A stretch of 33,988 nucleotides of DNA from NCBI GenBank assembly GCA_903908605.1, contig CAIVSQ010000088.1, positions 1 to 33,988 on the forward strand. Reading direction: 5' to 3'. Position 1 is the stretch's first letter. Every line of letters starts with the position of its first letter. The stretch is from an uncultured Anaerolineae bacterium (GTDB taxonomy: Bacteria; Chloroflexota; Anaerolineae; Anaerolineales; Villigracilaceae). The position numbers and the translations under genes are program-made. Below the pieces are notes generated by a model. That model was not told where the DNA came from. It saw nothing but the letters and a program-made list of their open reading frames with translations, and made no database searches. Shown one piece after another: positions 27,617 to 33,988 of the stretch.

Positions 27617-28642
27617 CTAAGCATCCATCTGTATCACAGTGATTTCATCTTCAGAAGCCACCGCGAAGCGCATCCTGACGGGGTCAACCGCAATGGGAAC
27701 CAATAGGTCACGCTGGGTGACAATGCTGCTCTTTTGTCCTCCCGTACGAATATCCTCCCAGCGGGCAATCACCTGGCCACTGGCGATGTTGATGATGGCA
27801 GGGTGCTGGTAGAAAGAAATAACATGACCGGCAGTAAATGGCTGGATAATGCCGGCTGGTGCTTGTAGATCAGCGCAAGAGGCAGTCTTGTTTTCGGGGA
27901 ATAAATAATGCACAATCTTTCCGGGCGGCGCCAGGGGTAATTCATCCTCATCAAGTTCATTTTCTTCGTAGTCATCATCCGCAGTCACAAAAACACAGCC
28001 ATCATCGGTCGCAATAGCCGAGGGGATGGACACACCTGGGCGGGCTGGCCAGACACCACCACGATCCAAAACGGTGGGAGTTACCAGGGCTTGCTCAATA
28101 TCGAATAGCTGTATATAGTCAAGCGGATGCCACAGCCAGCCAGCACTCAGCAGGTAACGTCCATTTGGGCTGACCGAAAAACGCGAGTGGAAAAAATCAG
28201 CCGGGGTGGTATCGCGAGTGGTAAGTCGGTGGCCTGTTTCCACATCCTCAATTTCAAGCCGGCAATACTCATCCGGGCAGTGGACCAGGCCGGTATGGCC
28301 AGTGGGAAGCTCAACAAAGGCAATCGGGTACTCATACGCATTGGCATGGTAAAAACTGCGGTTTATCTCGCGCAGGATGTTCCCTTGCTTAAGCAGCAAT
28401 CCCTTGGTGCCCAGGCGCTGGTATAGAACAACATACTCAGCGGAACTGGAAACCAGCGCGGCATCGAAGCTGTAGGCATAATTTATCTGCGGGGGCAGGA
28501 TGGTTTTGTCCAGGAAGTAACGCACCTGCCCACCAACCCAGTCAATCAGCTCATCGCCCTGCCAATGAAGTGAACGGGCCGGGTAACCCCATTTACGATT
28601 GCCCTTGAACGGGATTGTAATTCGACTGGCTTCATGCAGCAT
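27617..28642 (-). CDS. Propeller-like protein of unknown function
   Basis: This 341-residue soluble protein is rich in short beta strands and in WD40/propeller-like turns such as FSVSPNGRYLLSAGW, QLFDIEQALV and FAVASEDEITVIQ. These suggest a seven-bladed propeller, but no enzyme motif is visible. A very acidic loop (DDDYEENELDEDE) lies at about two-thirds of the length. The ATG at 28642 is chosen because AAGGTGA sits about 6 bases upstream; a GTG at 28651 would lie next to that site. There is no signal peptide. It follows the GH31 gene by 39 bases on the same strand. I do not recognise a named family. Confidence 0.7.
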   Translation of the reverse strand: MLHEASRITIPFKGNRKWGYPARSLHWQGDELIDWVGGQVRYFLDKTILPPQINYAYSFDAALVSSSAEYVVLYQRLGTKGLLLKQGNILREINRSFYHANAYEYPIAFVELPTGHTGLVHCPDEYCRLEIEDVETGHRLTTRDTTPADFFHSRFSVSPNGRYLLSAGWLWHPLDYIQLFDIEQALVTPTVLDRGGVWPARPGVSIPSAIATDDGCVFVTADDDYEENELDEDELPLAPPGKIVHYLFPENKTASCADLQAPAGIIQPFTAGHVISFYQHPAIINIASGQVIARWEDIRTGGQKSSIVTQRDLLVPIAVDPVRMRFAVASEDEITVIQMDA

Positions 28643-28681
28643 AGATTTCACCTTGCAAGATCAAGCACACCCTGGCAGCCA

Positions 28682-30970
28682 TCAGGGCAGCAACCCTTCT
28701 TTTTTCAATTCCCGTGCAAAGGCTTCGCCCCAGCTGGAGCCTTGTAGATAAAAGACACCTGGCTGTCCGACTGGGGCGGGGACACTGACATACTGCCCGC
28801 CAGGATAGATTTTCCCACTCCACAGGTGTACCCACTCACCCTGCGGCAGGTAAGCGCTCACCTGCTTGGCGCCCGGGTCCGTGACCGGCGCGATCAGGAA
28901 ATCCGCGCCAAGCATGAATTCCTGGTAGGTGATCTTCCAGGTCTCGGGGTCAGCAGGGTAATGGATAAAAGGGTGACGTACAACCGGCAGACCGGTTTGG
29001 TACGATTCAGCCACCAGGGCTTTGCGGTAATCAAATAAAGCAGCATAAATCTTGGCCCACCGCGCAAATACATCCAGGCTATCCGCATCCGTGTAAAACT
29101 GGATGTTATTGTCGGGCTGGTTGCCCTCATGGGTGCGGAAAATAAGAGTAAAAGCGCTCATTTCCATCCAGCGATAGAGTAGCTCGCGCGAACGATGGAT
29201 ATTCAATACCGGGTTGCTGACGGTGGTATACCCGCCGATATCACTGTGATTGAAGGCCATGCCAGAGAGACCGCCGGTATTCAAGCCGGTCACAGCGCTT
29301 TTGAGACCATCCTCACGCGACCAATCGACAAGTTGATCCCCTTCCCAAAAGAGAGTGGCGTAGGCCGGTGATGCGCTGTAAGCCGCCCGGCTGAAGAAAA
29401 CCAGCTCATTGTTGCTTTCGTCAACCAACTCACGGTTCAGCCCGGCCCACAATTCCGGGTAATGATTGTGAACAAGCGCGGCATCACCATTGGCCAGGAC
29501 GGAATCGTAAGGTAAACCCTCACCGAAATCAGCCATCCAACCTTTGGCGCCGGCACCAAGCACCTGGGTCTTTAATACACCCTTATACCAATCCCGGGCA
29601 GCGGGGTTGGTCAAATCCAGCATGCCAAAATAAAAATCGGTACTCAGGACCAGGTAAGGTTCACCACTGGCATTCTTGATCAGGTAGCCCTTGCTGCTGG
29701 CTTCCTGGAAAAGATTACGACGCATGTTGGGTTTTAAGCCGCTGATATTGGCCAGGTAGGGGCTGGCATAGACCATGACCGCCACGCCATCCTTATTAAG
29801 ATCACCAACCAATTGATCCCAGCCAGGGTAACGATCGTAATCCACTTCCCAGTTCCACCAGAGTTGTTTGCCAAAAGATGTTTTACGCTGGCCGACCCAA
29901 TCTTGCAACCAGAAAGCCGCCATGGGGGTATTGCGCTGTTTTAGCCCGGCATACACCTGGCGCACCTGTGCAGTGCCGCCCTGCATGCCGACGATGGCCG
30001 CGGAATAGACCCAGTCGGGCAAAGCCGGGCGTTGCACGGGCTGGCCGAGCAGCAACTGTTGAGTTATTTCCGCAGGGGTGGTGCCGTCCAATATTTGGGC
30101 ATACACAGCCGGGGACCAGGTTTCCACCTGGACACGGTCAGGGCTGCGCAGGTCAAAAACGCTGTAAGCTGCATTAAGCAGGGAGAACGCACGCATGGTG
30201 TTGGTCATGTAGAACGGCATCGGCGCGTAGGAAGTGAACTGATTGCCGCCCGCGCCGCCATTGGTAATATCGGCAGCAAATGTGATTGGCTGTTCGCCAC
30301 GCCCGACACCCTCTTCACTGACCCAGACCGGCACCTTTTTACCCTTCATATCGAAATGGGTAAACTGCTCGCCAAAGCCAAAGAAATGTTCACCCTGATC
30401 AGAGGCGTAGGTCAGAAAAAGACGGTTGAATTTGTCTTGCTCCTGGTAAGTCTGGGTGTCCTGTAACCAGACGGACATCAACAAGCCCGGCCCAGGCTGG
30501 CGCAGCTTGAAATTAACGTTATACAGTAACGAACTGTTGTCGTTGCAGTAGAGGTGACCGCTGAGGGTCATCTCACGGCCTGGGTCATTGTCAGTGATCA
30601 AATCCACAGTTTGGCGGGTGCAGACCACGCGGCGATCATCCTTGATCGAAAACATACCGCGGGCTTCCCGTACGGTCTCACTGCCTATGGCAGCCATCAC
30701 AAAAGACTCACCCGGGATGGTTTGCCAGAGAATTTTCCCGGAAGCTGTGCGCACACTTAACTGTCCCCCAGCAGCGTTATCCCAATTCAACTGGTAGGGT
30801 CCAACCTGGGAGAGACCGGTTGGGGCACCAGTTTCCAGGGCAGAGAGCCTGCCGCTCAGTTGAAAATTGACCGGGCGCAGGGTATAACCCAGGCCCAACC
30901 CCAGGCAAATGACCAACAACAGCAAAAACAAACCATACCTTCTTCGCAGGTTTCCATTTTTGGGGTTCAC
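28682..30970 (-). CDS. GH31 alpha-glycosidase, YihQ (sulfoquinovosidase)-like
   Basis: The preferred start is the GTG at 30970, with GGAG 5 bases upstream, giving 762 residues. An N-terminal hydrophobic anchor (LFLLLLVICLGLGLGY) follows RRRYG, so the enzyme should face outward, tethered to the membrane. The catalytic nucleophile is Asp481 in GWMADFGEGLP and the acid/base Asp577 in NHSDIGGYTT, both in the form seen in YihQ. Of the residues I recall as binding the sulfonate in E. coli YihQ, the two Gln and the Trp are kept (Q330 in GMQGG, Q356 in WLQDW, W372). The Arg301 position reads Gln369, in GKQLWWNW. The substrate may therefore not be sulfoquinovose but a neutral or otherwise substituted alpha-glycoside. 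It probably shares a transcript with the propeller-like gene downstream. Confidence 0.88.
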   Translation of the reverse strand: MNPKNGNLRRRYGLFLLLLVICLGLGLGYTLRPVNFQLSGRLSALETGAPTGLSQVGPYQLNWDNAAGGQLSVRTASGKILWQTIPGESFVMAAIGSETVREARGMFSIKDDRRVVCTRQTVDLITDNDPGREMTLSGHLYCNDNSSLLYNVNFKLRQPGPGLLMSVWLQDTQTYQEQDKFNRLFLTYASDQGEHFFGFGEQFTHFDMKGKKVPVWVSEEGVGRGEQPITFAADITNGGAGGNQFTSYAPMPFYMTNTMRAFSLLNAAYSVFDLRSPDRVQVETWSPAVYAQILDGTTPAEITQQLLLGQPVQRPALPDWVYSAAIVGMQGGTAQVRQVYAGLKQRNTPMAAFWLQDWVGQRKTSFGKQLWWNWEVDYDRYPGWDQLVGDLNKDGVAVMVYASPYLANISGLKPNMRRNLFQEASSKGYLIKNASGEPYLVLSTDFYFGMLDLTNPAARDWYKGVLKTQVLGAGAKGWMADFGEGLPYDSVLANGDAALVHNHYPELWAGLNRELVDESNNELVFFSRAAYSASPAYATLFWEGDQLVDWSREDGLKSAVTGLNTGGLSGMAFNHSDIGGYTTVSNPVLNIHRSRELLYRWMEMSAFTLIFRTHEGNQPDNNIQFYTDADSLDVFARWAKIYAALFDYRKALVAESYQTGLPVVRHPFIHYPADPETWKITYQEFMLGADFLIAPVTDPGAKQVSAYLPQGEWVHLWSGKIYPGGQYVSVPAPVGQPGVFYLQGSSWGEAFARELKKEGLLP

Positions 30971-31297
30971 AGGCGCTCCATGTATTAATACGAAAGTGCA
31001 GCTGGGTATGAAACCGGTCAATCCGGGTTTCCCAACCACGGGTCTTTTCGCAGTTGGGCCAGACCAAGCCAAATGCGTTGGCCGGGACGCGCTGCGGAGG
31101 AAACCAGACCTAGGCGGGCATATCTTTCAGCCATAAAGCCAAGCCTACCAGCCCACATCGACAAAAAAAGTTTACAAGAGAATTTGTGGCTCGGGCAAGT
31201 GCAGAATTGGGGGCAAGGGCTTTGACTTGGTCAATGATGAGGTTAAGCATGAAGGTATTTTATCGCAAGAATAAGCCAGGGCTCGTGATGAAAACGT
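30971..31297. other. Intergenic stretch upstream of the GH31 gene
   Basis: This should contain the promoter of the GH31 operon on the - strand, but no convincing -35/-10 pair is visible. A short symmetrical TTGAC/GTCAA element lies near 31225-31236. No coding sequence is supported. Confidence 0.35.
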
Positions 31298-31777
31298 TCA
31301 GGCTTGCTGCAATTCCGACCAGGCGACCAGCTTTTTTTCAAAAGGGATGGTTGCTGCCGGGCTGCTGGACGGTAAGACCAGTTTCTTGAGGGGCGAGGTT
31401 TGCTGCGGCCCCCACCGCTTAAACCATGCACCAGCTTGTGCGCCGTTGAAGGCAATCAACTGCAATTGCGGCAGGCTGGCAAACAAGGCAGCAAAATCAT
31501 TTGGAACCGGATTCTTTATGGCACTATCCAGACTGCCAATGCGCTCGCAGGAATGGAGCACATCCCAAAGGGCAATACCCTTCTGCTGCAAACCGGCTAC
31601 CCGGCTGGGATAAGCGGCATCGGCGGGGATGGCGTACAAAGCTTGCATGATACGCCAGAATTGATTGAGTGGATTGCCATAATACTCCTGTCGCTCAAGC
31701 GAGATTTCGCTGGGCATGCTGCCAAGGATCAGTATCCGGGCAGTGGGAGAAACGATAGGCGGGAAAGATTCTTTCAT
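31298..31777 (-). CDS. Hypoxanthine-DNA (family 6-like) uracil-DNA glycosylase superfamily protein
   Basis: This 159-residue base-excision repair enzyme removes deaminated bases, chiefly hypoxanthine, from DNA. The N-terminal motif LILGSMPSEISLERQEYYG followed by NPLNQFWRIM is characteristic of the DNA-deoxyinosine glycosylase branch. The C-terminal LPSSSPAA matches the family's LPSTSPA loop. The length fits. It is a single gene on the - strand with GGAGA about 11 bases before the ATG, and it has no functional link to the neighbouring sugar genes. Confidence 0.88.
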   Translation of the reverse strand: MKESFPPIVSPTARILILGSMPSEISLERQEYYGNPLNQFWRIMQALYAIPADAAYPSRVAGLQQKGIALWDVLHSCERIGSLDSAIKNPVPNDFAALFASLPQLQLIAFNGAQAGAWFKRWGPQQTSPLKKLVLPSSSPAATIPFEKKLVAWSELQQA

Positions 31778-31816
31778 GGGCGCAAAATCTCCGGCTAATT
31801 AAAGCGGTGGTTGGGC

Positions 31817-31838
31817 TGGAAGGAGTGCAAACCTTCCA
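31817..31838. repeat. Inverted repeat upstream of the DNA glycosylase gene
   Basis: TGGAAGG and CCTTCCA form a perfect 7-bp stem with an 8-base loop, about 40 bases upstream of the glycosylase start codon. No T tract follows. It may be an operator or an RNA hairpin. Confidence 0.35.
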
Positions 31839-31934
31839 CTGCGCGTATTTTGCACAGGCTGAAAAGTCAGTGAGGATACCTGCCTGCGGAATAAGGTGAT
31901 GTTAGGTCCTTTTTGGCAGGCAATATTCCCCACC

Positions 31935-32374
31935 TTTTTTTTGCGGCTTTATGGCGCAGGCCATTGCACACGAACACAGCAGCTATTGCCCGGCTGGGAT
32001 TGGATCGATTGTACGGAGAAATAATTCAAATTCACGACGATCTGGGTGACAGCCTTTCTGATTCTGTAAACTCAGATTAGCTTTTTAAGAAATCAACGCT
32101 TCCAGTAATTTTTGCCCAGGTGGTAGACCATCCAGAAAATCGAAAGTTCAAGGTTCTTTCAGAAAATATTGTGAATCTTGAAACCATGCGCGAAGCACAG
32201 GGCATCCTCTTGCGGTGCGGGGCCGTCAGTTATTGCCTTGATCAAATTGTCCAACGACACGAGGTTGGCAAGCATTTCTTGGCCGGTTTAAATTTGCCAT
32301 CCCCCCAACCCATCAATCAGTTGTTTGATGCAGTGGTTGCACCGATCTGGAAATTATTGGAAATACAGGCGTAA
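31935..32374 (+). pseudogene. Polyprenyl synthetase remnant with an in-frame stop
   Basis: Reading the frame from about 31982 gives IARLGLDRLYGEIIQIHDDL. This resembles the region of the second aspartate-rich motif of polyprenyl diphosphate synthases (lGlafQIqDDllD). A TAG stop follows at 32078-32080. The same frame then continues KKSTLPVIFAQ, matching the conserved KKxTLPviyA segment, and on through ILLRCGAVSYCLDQIVQRHE to a stop at 32374. The N-terminal half, with the first aspartate-rich motif, is not recognisable upstream, although FFAALW near 31937-31954 may be a trace. The gene is therefore truncated and interrupted, and almost certainly nonfunctional. An intact enzyme of this family would make isoprenoid chains for quinones or lipid carriers. 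Confidence 0.6.
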
Positions 32375-32410
32375 AACCACTACGCAAGTGTCGGGATCAT
32401 TCCACTGGTT

Positions 32411-33100
32411 TCAAAGCTCAGGTTGTTTTACAAACGGCGTGATGATCCCCAGGCTCTTGGCCTTGGCAATAGCGGCGGCGCGCGTGTTGACACCCAACTT
32501 GACATAAGCACCCGATAGCAGGTTGCGCAGGGTGGAATGCGCCACAAGCATATCTTTGGCCAGGTCGGCGGTCGAACGACTTGGGTAAGCAGCACACATC
32601 GAAAGTACCTCGAGCTGGCGCGAATTGAGCGCTTCGCCGGATTGAAGCTGGGAGCTCAGGAAAAGCTGGTGCGCTTTCGGACTGAAGTGAATACCGCCCT
32701 GAGCAATTTCCAACACAACACTGCCAAGTTCGCGGATGGTAGCACTATCATCCTTGATAATATAGCCGCTTGCCCCGGCTTCCATCACACTGCGTATCAG
32801 CCTGCGTTCGGCGAACATGGATATCACCAGGATGTTCAAACCCGGATGGAGCTGAAGCAAGCTGGGAATGGCGTGGAGAATCGGGTACGGACTGCTATTT
32901 TCCGCCGAGACAGGTACGCCCACATCCAGGATCAGCACATCCGTCGGATGCGCCGCCAGGCTGGTTTCAAGTTCTTCACCAAAGCCCAGGGTCGCCAGCA
33001 CTTCTATTTCTGGAGTTTTGCCAAGGCGGAATAAATACCCGTCCTTGATACTTTGGTGATCATCCAGTATGGTTACTTTAATTTTCCCGCTAGTTGTCAT
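32411..33100 (-). CDS. NarL/LuxR-type response regulator
   Basis: This 229-residue two-component response regulator has an N-terminal receiver domain with the acidic pocket Asp13-Asp14, phospho-acceptor Asp59 in VLILDVGVP, and the conserved Lys116 in YIIKDD. The C-terminal LuxR-type helix-turn-helix (about 155-220) includes LNSRQLEVLSMCA and LGVNTRAAAIAKAKSLGI. The ATG at 33100 is chosen because AGAGAGGAA lies about 9 bases upstream; an in-frame start at 33124 adds eight residues. No histidine kinase gene is visible in the window, so it is an orphan or its partner is elsewhere. Targets are unknown. Confidence 0.9.
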   Translation of the reverse strand: MTTSGKIKVTILDDHQSIKDGYLFRLGKTPEIEVLATLGFGEELETSLAAHPTDVLILDVGVPVSAENSSPYPILHAIPSLLQLHPGLNILVISMFAERRLIRSVMEAGASGYIIKDDSATIRELGSVVLEIAQGGIHFSPKAHQLFLSSQLQSGEALNSRQLEVLSMCAAYPSRSTADLAKDMLVAHSTLRNLLSGAYVKLGVNTRAAAIAKAKSLGIITPFVKQPEL

Positions 33101-33459
33101 CGTAATAGTTCCTCTCTCAAACAATATCAGAAAACAGCCCGGGAATCAAGTTTCCCGAGTGCCAAAGTACAAATGTCTATGTTCGCCTGGGGCTCGCCTC
33201 TTGCAGAATTCTGACACACAACTTCCCTGGTATTCCACAGGATTGCCCTACGGCAAAGCTCTTCGATGATTTTGGTGAATAATTGTGCTGCTTTTCTGTG
33301 ATTATTTTTTAATTATCGGTTTTCATTTAACAAATTATCTTGCAATCGCATCCATCCACCAGAAAAAACTCGTCACTTTCTGTCCTGTACTTTACAACAC
33401 ACATTTCAATGATCAACCTGAATGGATGAGTAGCACCTATTAAATGGTAAGTGTTTTTA
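33101..33459. other. AT-rich intergenic stretch
   Basis: This lies between the response regulator and antitoxin genes, both on the - strand. A - strand open frame (33327-33533) overlaps the antitoxin gene in another frame and shows no recognisable family. In particular it is not a Doc/Fic or PIN toxin. The stretch should contain the response-regulator promoter, but no clear hexamers are seen. Confidence 0.4.
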
Positions 33460-33699
33460 TCAACGGGCGAGGGCTTCCAAGACAGGGCGATATTCCTGGA
33501 TAAATTCAGAAACATGTCGAGCAAATTCTTCATTCACTCCGTGGATGGAAACCTCCAAAGAACTGATTGTTATTCGTTTGGTGATGGAATCTAATTCAAT
33601 ATTCACATCTGAACCAACACCGACGCCCAGGCTTTTGAGCATTTCGCTGGGTAGGCAAATGACTTCTCTGTTGCCGGTTTTAAATATTTTCCTAATCAC
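33460..33699 (-). CDS. AbrB/MazE-type antitoxin-like DNA-binding protein
   Basis: This is a 79-residue protein. The SpoVT/AbrB swapped-hairpin domain (IRKIFKTGNREVICLPSEML, then LGVGVGSDVNIEL) occupies the first 50 residues. The tail EEFARHVSEFIQEYRPVLEA resembles antitoxins that pair with Doc-type toxins. The GTG at 33699 is chosen because AAGGAGAGG lies about 6 bases upstream; longer readings enter the hairpin region. In a normal module a toxin gene would follow directly, but none is seen downstream on the - strand. It may be an orphan antitoxin, a solitary regulator, or the leftover of a decayed module. Confidence 0.8.
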   Translation of the reverse strand: MIRKIFKTGNREVICLPSEMLKSLGVGVGSDVNIELDSITKRITISSLEVSIHGVNEEFARHVSEFIQEYRPVLEALAR

Positions 33700-33747
33700 G
33701 GTCCTCTCCTTATGAGCTTGGATTGAATGTATATCGTGGTGGAATGT

Positions 33748-33775
33748 GGACTTGCCACTAAGTCGGGGCAAGTCC
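33748..33775. terminator. Hairpin at the edge of the tandem repeat block
   Basis: GGACTTGCC and GGCAAGTCC form a perfect 9-bp stem with a 10-base loop. It occupies the same place relative to the following ATGGCGG block as the terminator hairpins of the neighbouring repeats. It seems to be a diverged third copy of them, since no T tract follows on the - strand. Confidence 0.5.
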
Positions 33776-33839
33776 ATTCTTTATATGGCGGGGAGGGCGA
33801 GAATTGAATATCATCTTCTCAATGAAGACCCGAGCCGAG

Positions 33840-33868
33840 AAAAAAAGACTCTCGCTTGCGCAAGAGTC
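33840..33868 (-). terminator. Intrinsic terminator in repeat unit 1
   Basis: On the - strand GACTCTTGCGCAAGCGAGAG then TC forms a hairpin with six outer base pairs (GACTCT/AGAGTC). It is followed by a run of seven T, a standard rho-independent terminator. It lies about 7 bases after the CCA of a tRNA-like end. Confidence 0.65.
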
Positions 33869-33934
33869 CATTTAGATGGCGGGCAGGGCGGGATTTGAAT
33901 ATCATCTTCTCAATGAAGACCCAAGTCGAGTAAT

Positions 33935-33961
33935 AAAAAGACCCTCGCTTGCGCAAGAGTC
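33935..33961 (-). terminator. Intrinsic terminator in repeat unit 2
   Basis: This is the same hairpin as the terminator about 93 bases away, with one base changed in the outer stem (a G opposite T), followed by five T on the - strand. It lies 7 bases after the tRNA-like CCA at the window end. Confidence 0.6.
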
Positions 33962-33988
33962 CATTTTGATGGCGGGGAGGGCGGGAAG

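Larger units (their letters stand above)
33785..33988 (-). repeat. Tandem 91-93 bp repeats carrying tRNA 3'-end-like sequence
   Basis: Three unit starts are visible, at 33785, 33876 and 33969, the last cut by the window end. On the - strand each unit contains, or ends in, a T-loop-like and acceptor-like stretch. The second reads TTCAAATCCCGC, then CCTGCCCGCCA, which fits T-loop, T-stem, acceptor strand, discriminator G and CCA. The 5' partner of the T-stem is absent, so these are not intact tRNAs. An intact tRNA, perhaps Ser-type from the discriminator G, may lie just beyond the window end on the - strand. Each tRNA-like end is followed by a hairpin terminator. Confidence 0.6.

Noticed and set aside
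27395-27706. Short + strand open frames between the zinc-finger and propeller-like genes
   Set aside because: No ribosome site or recognisable family. They overlap the end of the - strand gene and are Pro/Arg-rich, as expected of non-coding GC-rich sequence.
33327-33533. A toxin gene downstream of the antitoxin
   Set aside because: The 68-codon - strand frame overlaps the antitoxin in another frame and shows no Doc, PIN or MazF motif.
33785-33911. Intact tRNA genes in the repeat block
   Set aside because: The 3' half is tRNA-like, but the T-stem 5' strand does not pair and no anticodon or D arm can be found upstream on the - strand.
33785-33988. Repeats at the window end as a CRISPR array
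   Set aside because: Units are 91-93 bp and similar along their whole length, without short repeats separated by unique spacers, and no cas gene is near.

Overview
The window looks like a chromosomal segment of a free-living, carbohydrate-fermenting bacterium. It is most likely from the Chloroflexota (Anaerolineae-like): lipoproteins and binding proteins carry long Thr/Pro/Ala linkers, ABC sugar-uptake genes and glycoside hydrolases are dense, and the gene set resembles one I also associate with Paenibacillus-type Firmicutes. The taxonomic call is inference; no rRNA or universal marker gene is present.

Region 1 (1-18095, + strand) is one long carbohydrate locus. It opens with the 3' part of a sugar-binding protein, closed by a strong intrinsic terminator. 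A tightly packed run follows, with most genes overlapping by 4-11 bases: a 955-residue fusion of carbohydrate-binding-like domains to a second solute-binding domain; a MalF/MalG-type permease pair; an NHL propeller + TPR + Yip1-like membrane protein; a DUF5696-type secreted protein; a second permease pair; a GH144-like lipoprotein; a LacI regulator; a second GH144-like enzyme without export signal; and a GH35 enzyme. No ATPase gene is visible, so a shared ATPase encoded elsewhere is predicted. The GH144-like and GH35 genes suggest a beta-glucan substrate, plausibly beta-1,2-glucan: depolymerised at the surface, imported, then finished in the cytoplasm. The two binding proteins, two permease pairs, propeller/Yip1 protein and DUF5696 protein form the best candidate in this window for an undescribed multi-part uptake machine.

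Region 2 (18101-20737, - strand) holds a GH43 enzyme and a BASS-like membrane transporter, convergent with region 1. Region 3 (20844-26533, + strand) is a TetR-led cassette behind a near-consensus sigma70-type promoter: TetR/WHG regulator, GPH-like MFS carrier, alpha/beta hydrolase, M20 metallopeptidase and a second MFS carrier. Region 4 (26863-31777) has a small zinc-finger protein, then on the - strand a GH31 enzyme of the YihQ type, a propeller-like protein of unknown function, and a family-6-like DNA glycosylase.

Region 5 (31799-33988) looks like a decaying or variable segment: a polyprenyl synthetase remnant broken by an in-frame stop, an orphan NarL-type response regulator, an AbrB/MazE-type antitoxin without a visible toxin, and 91-93 bp tandem repeats. 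On the - strand each repeat reads as a tRNA 3' end followed by a terminator, as might be left around a tRNA-associated integration site.
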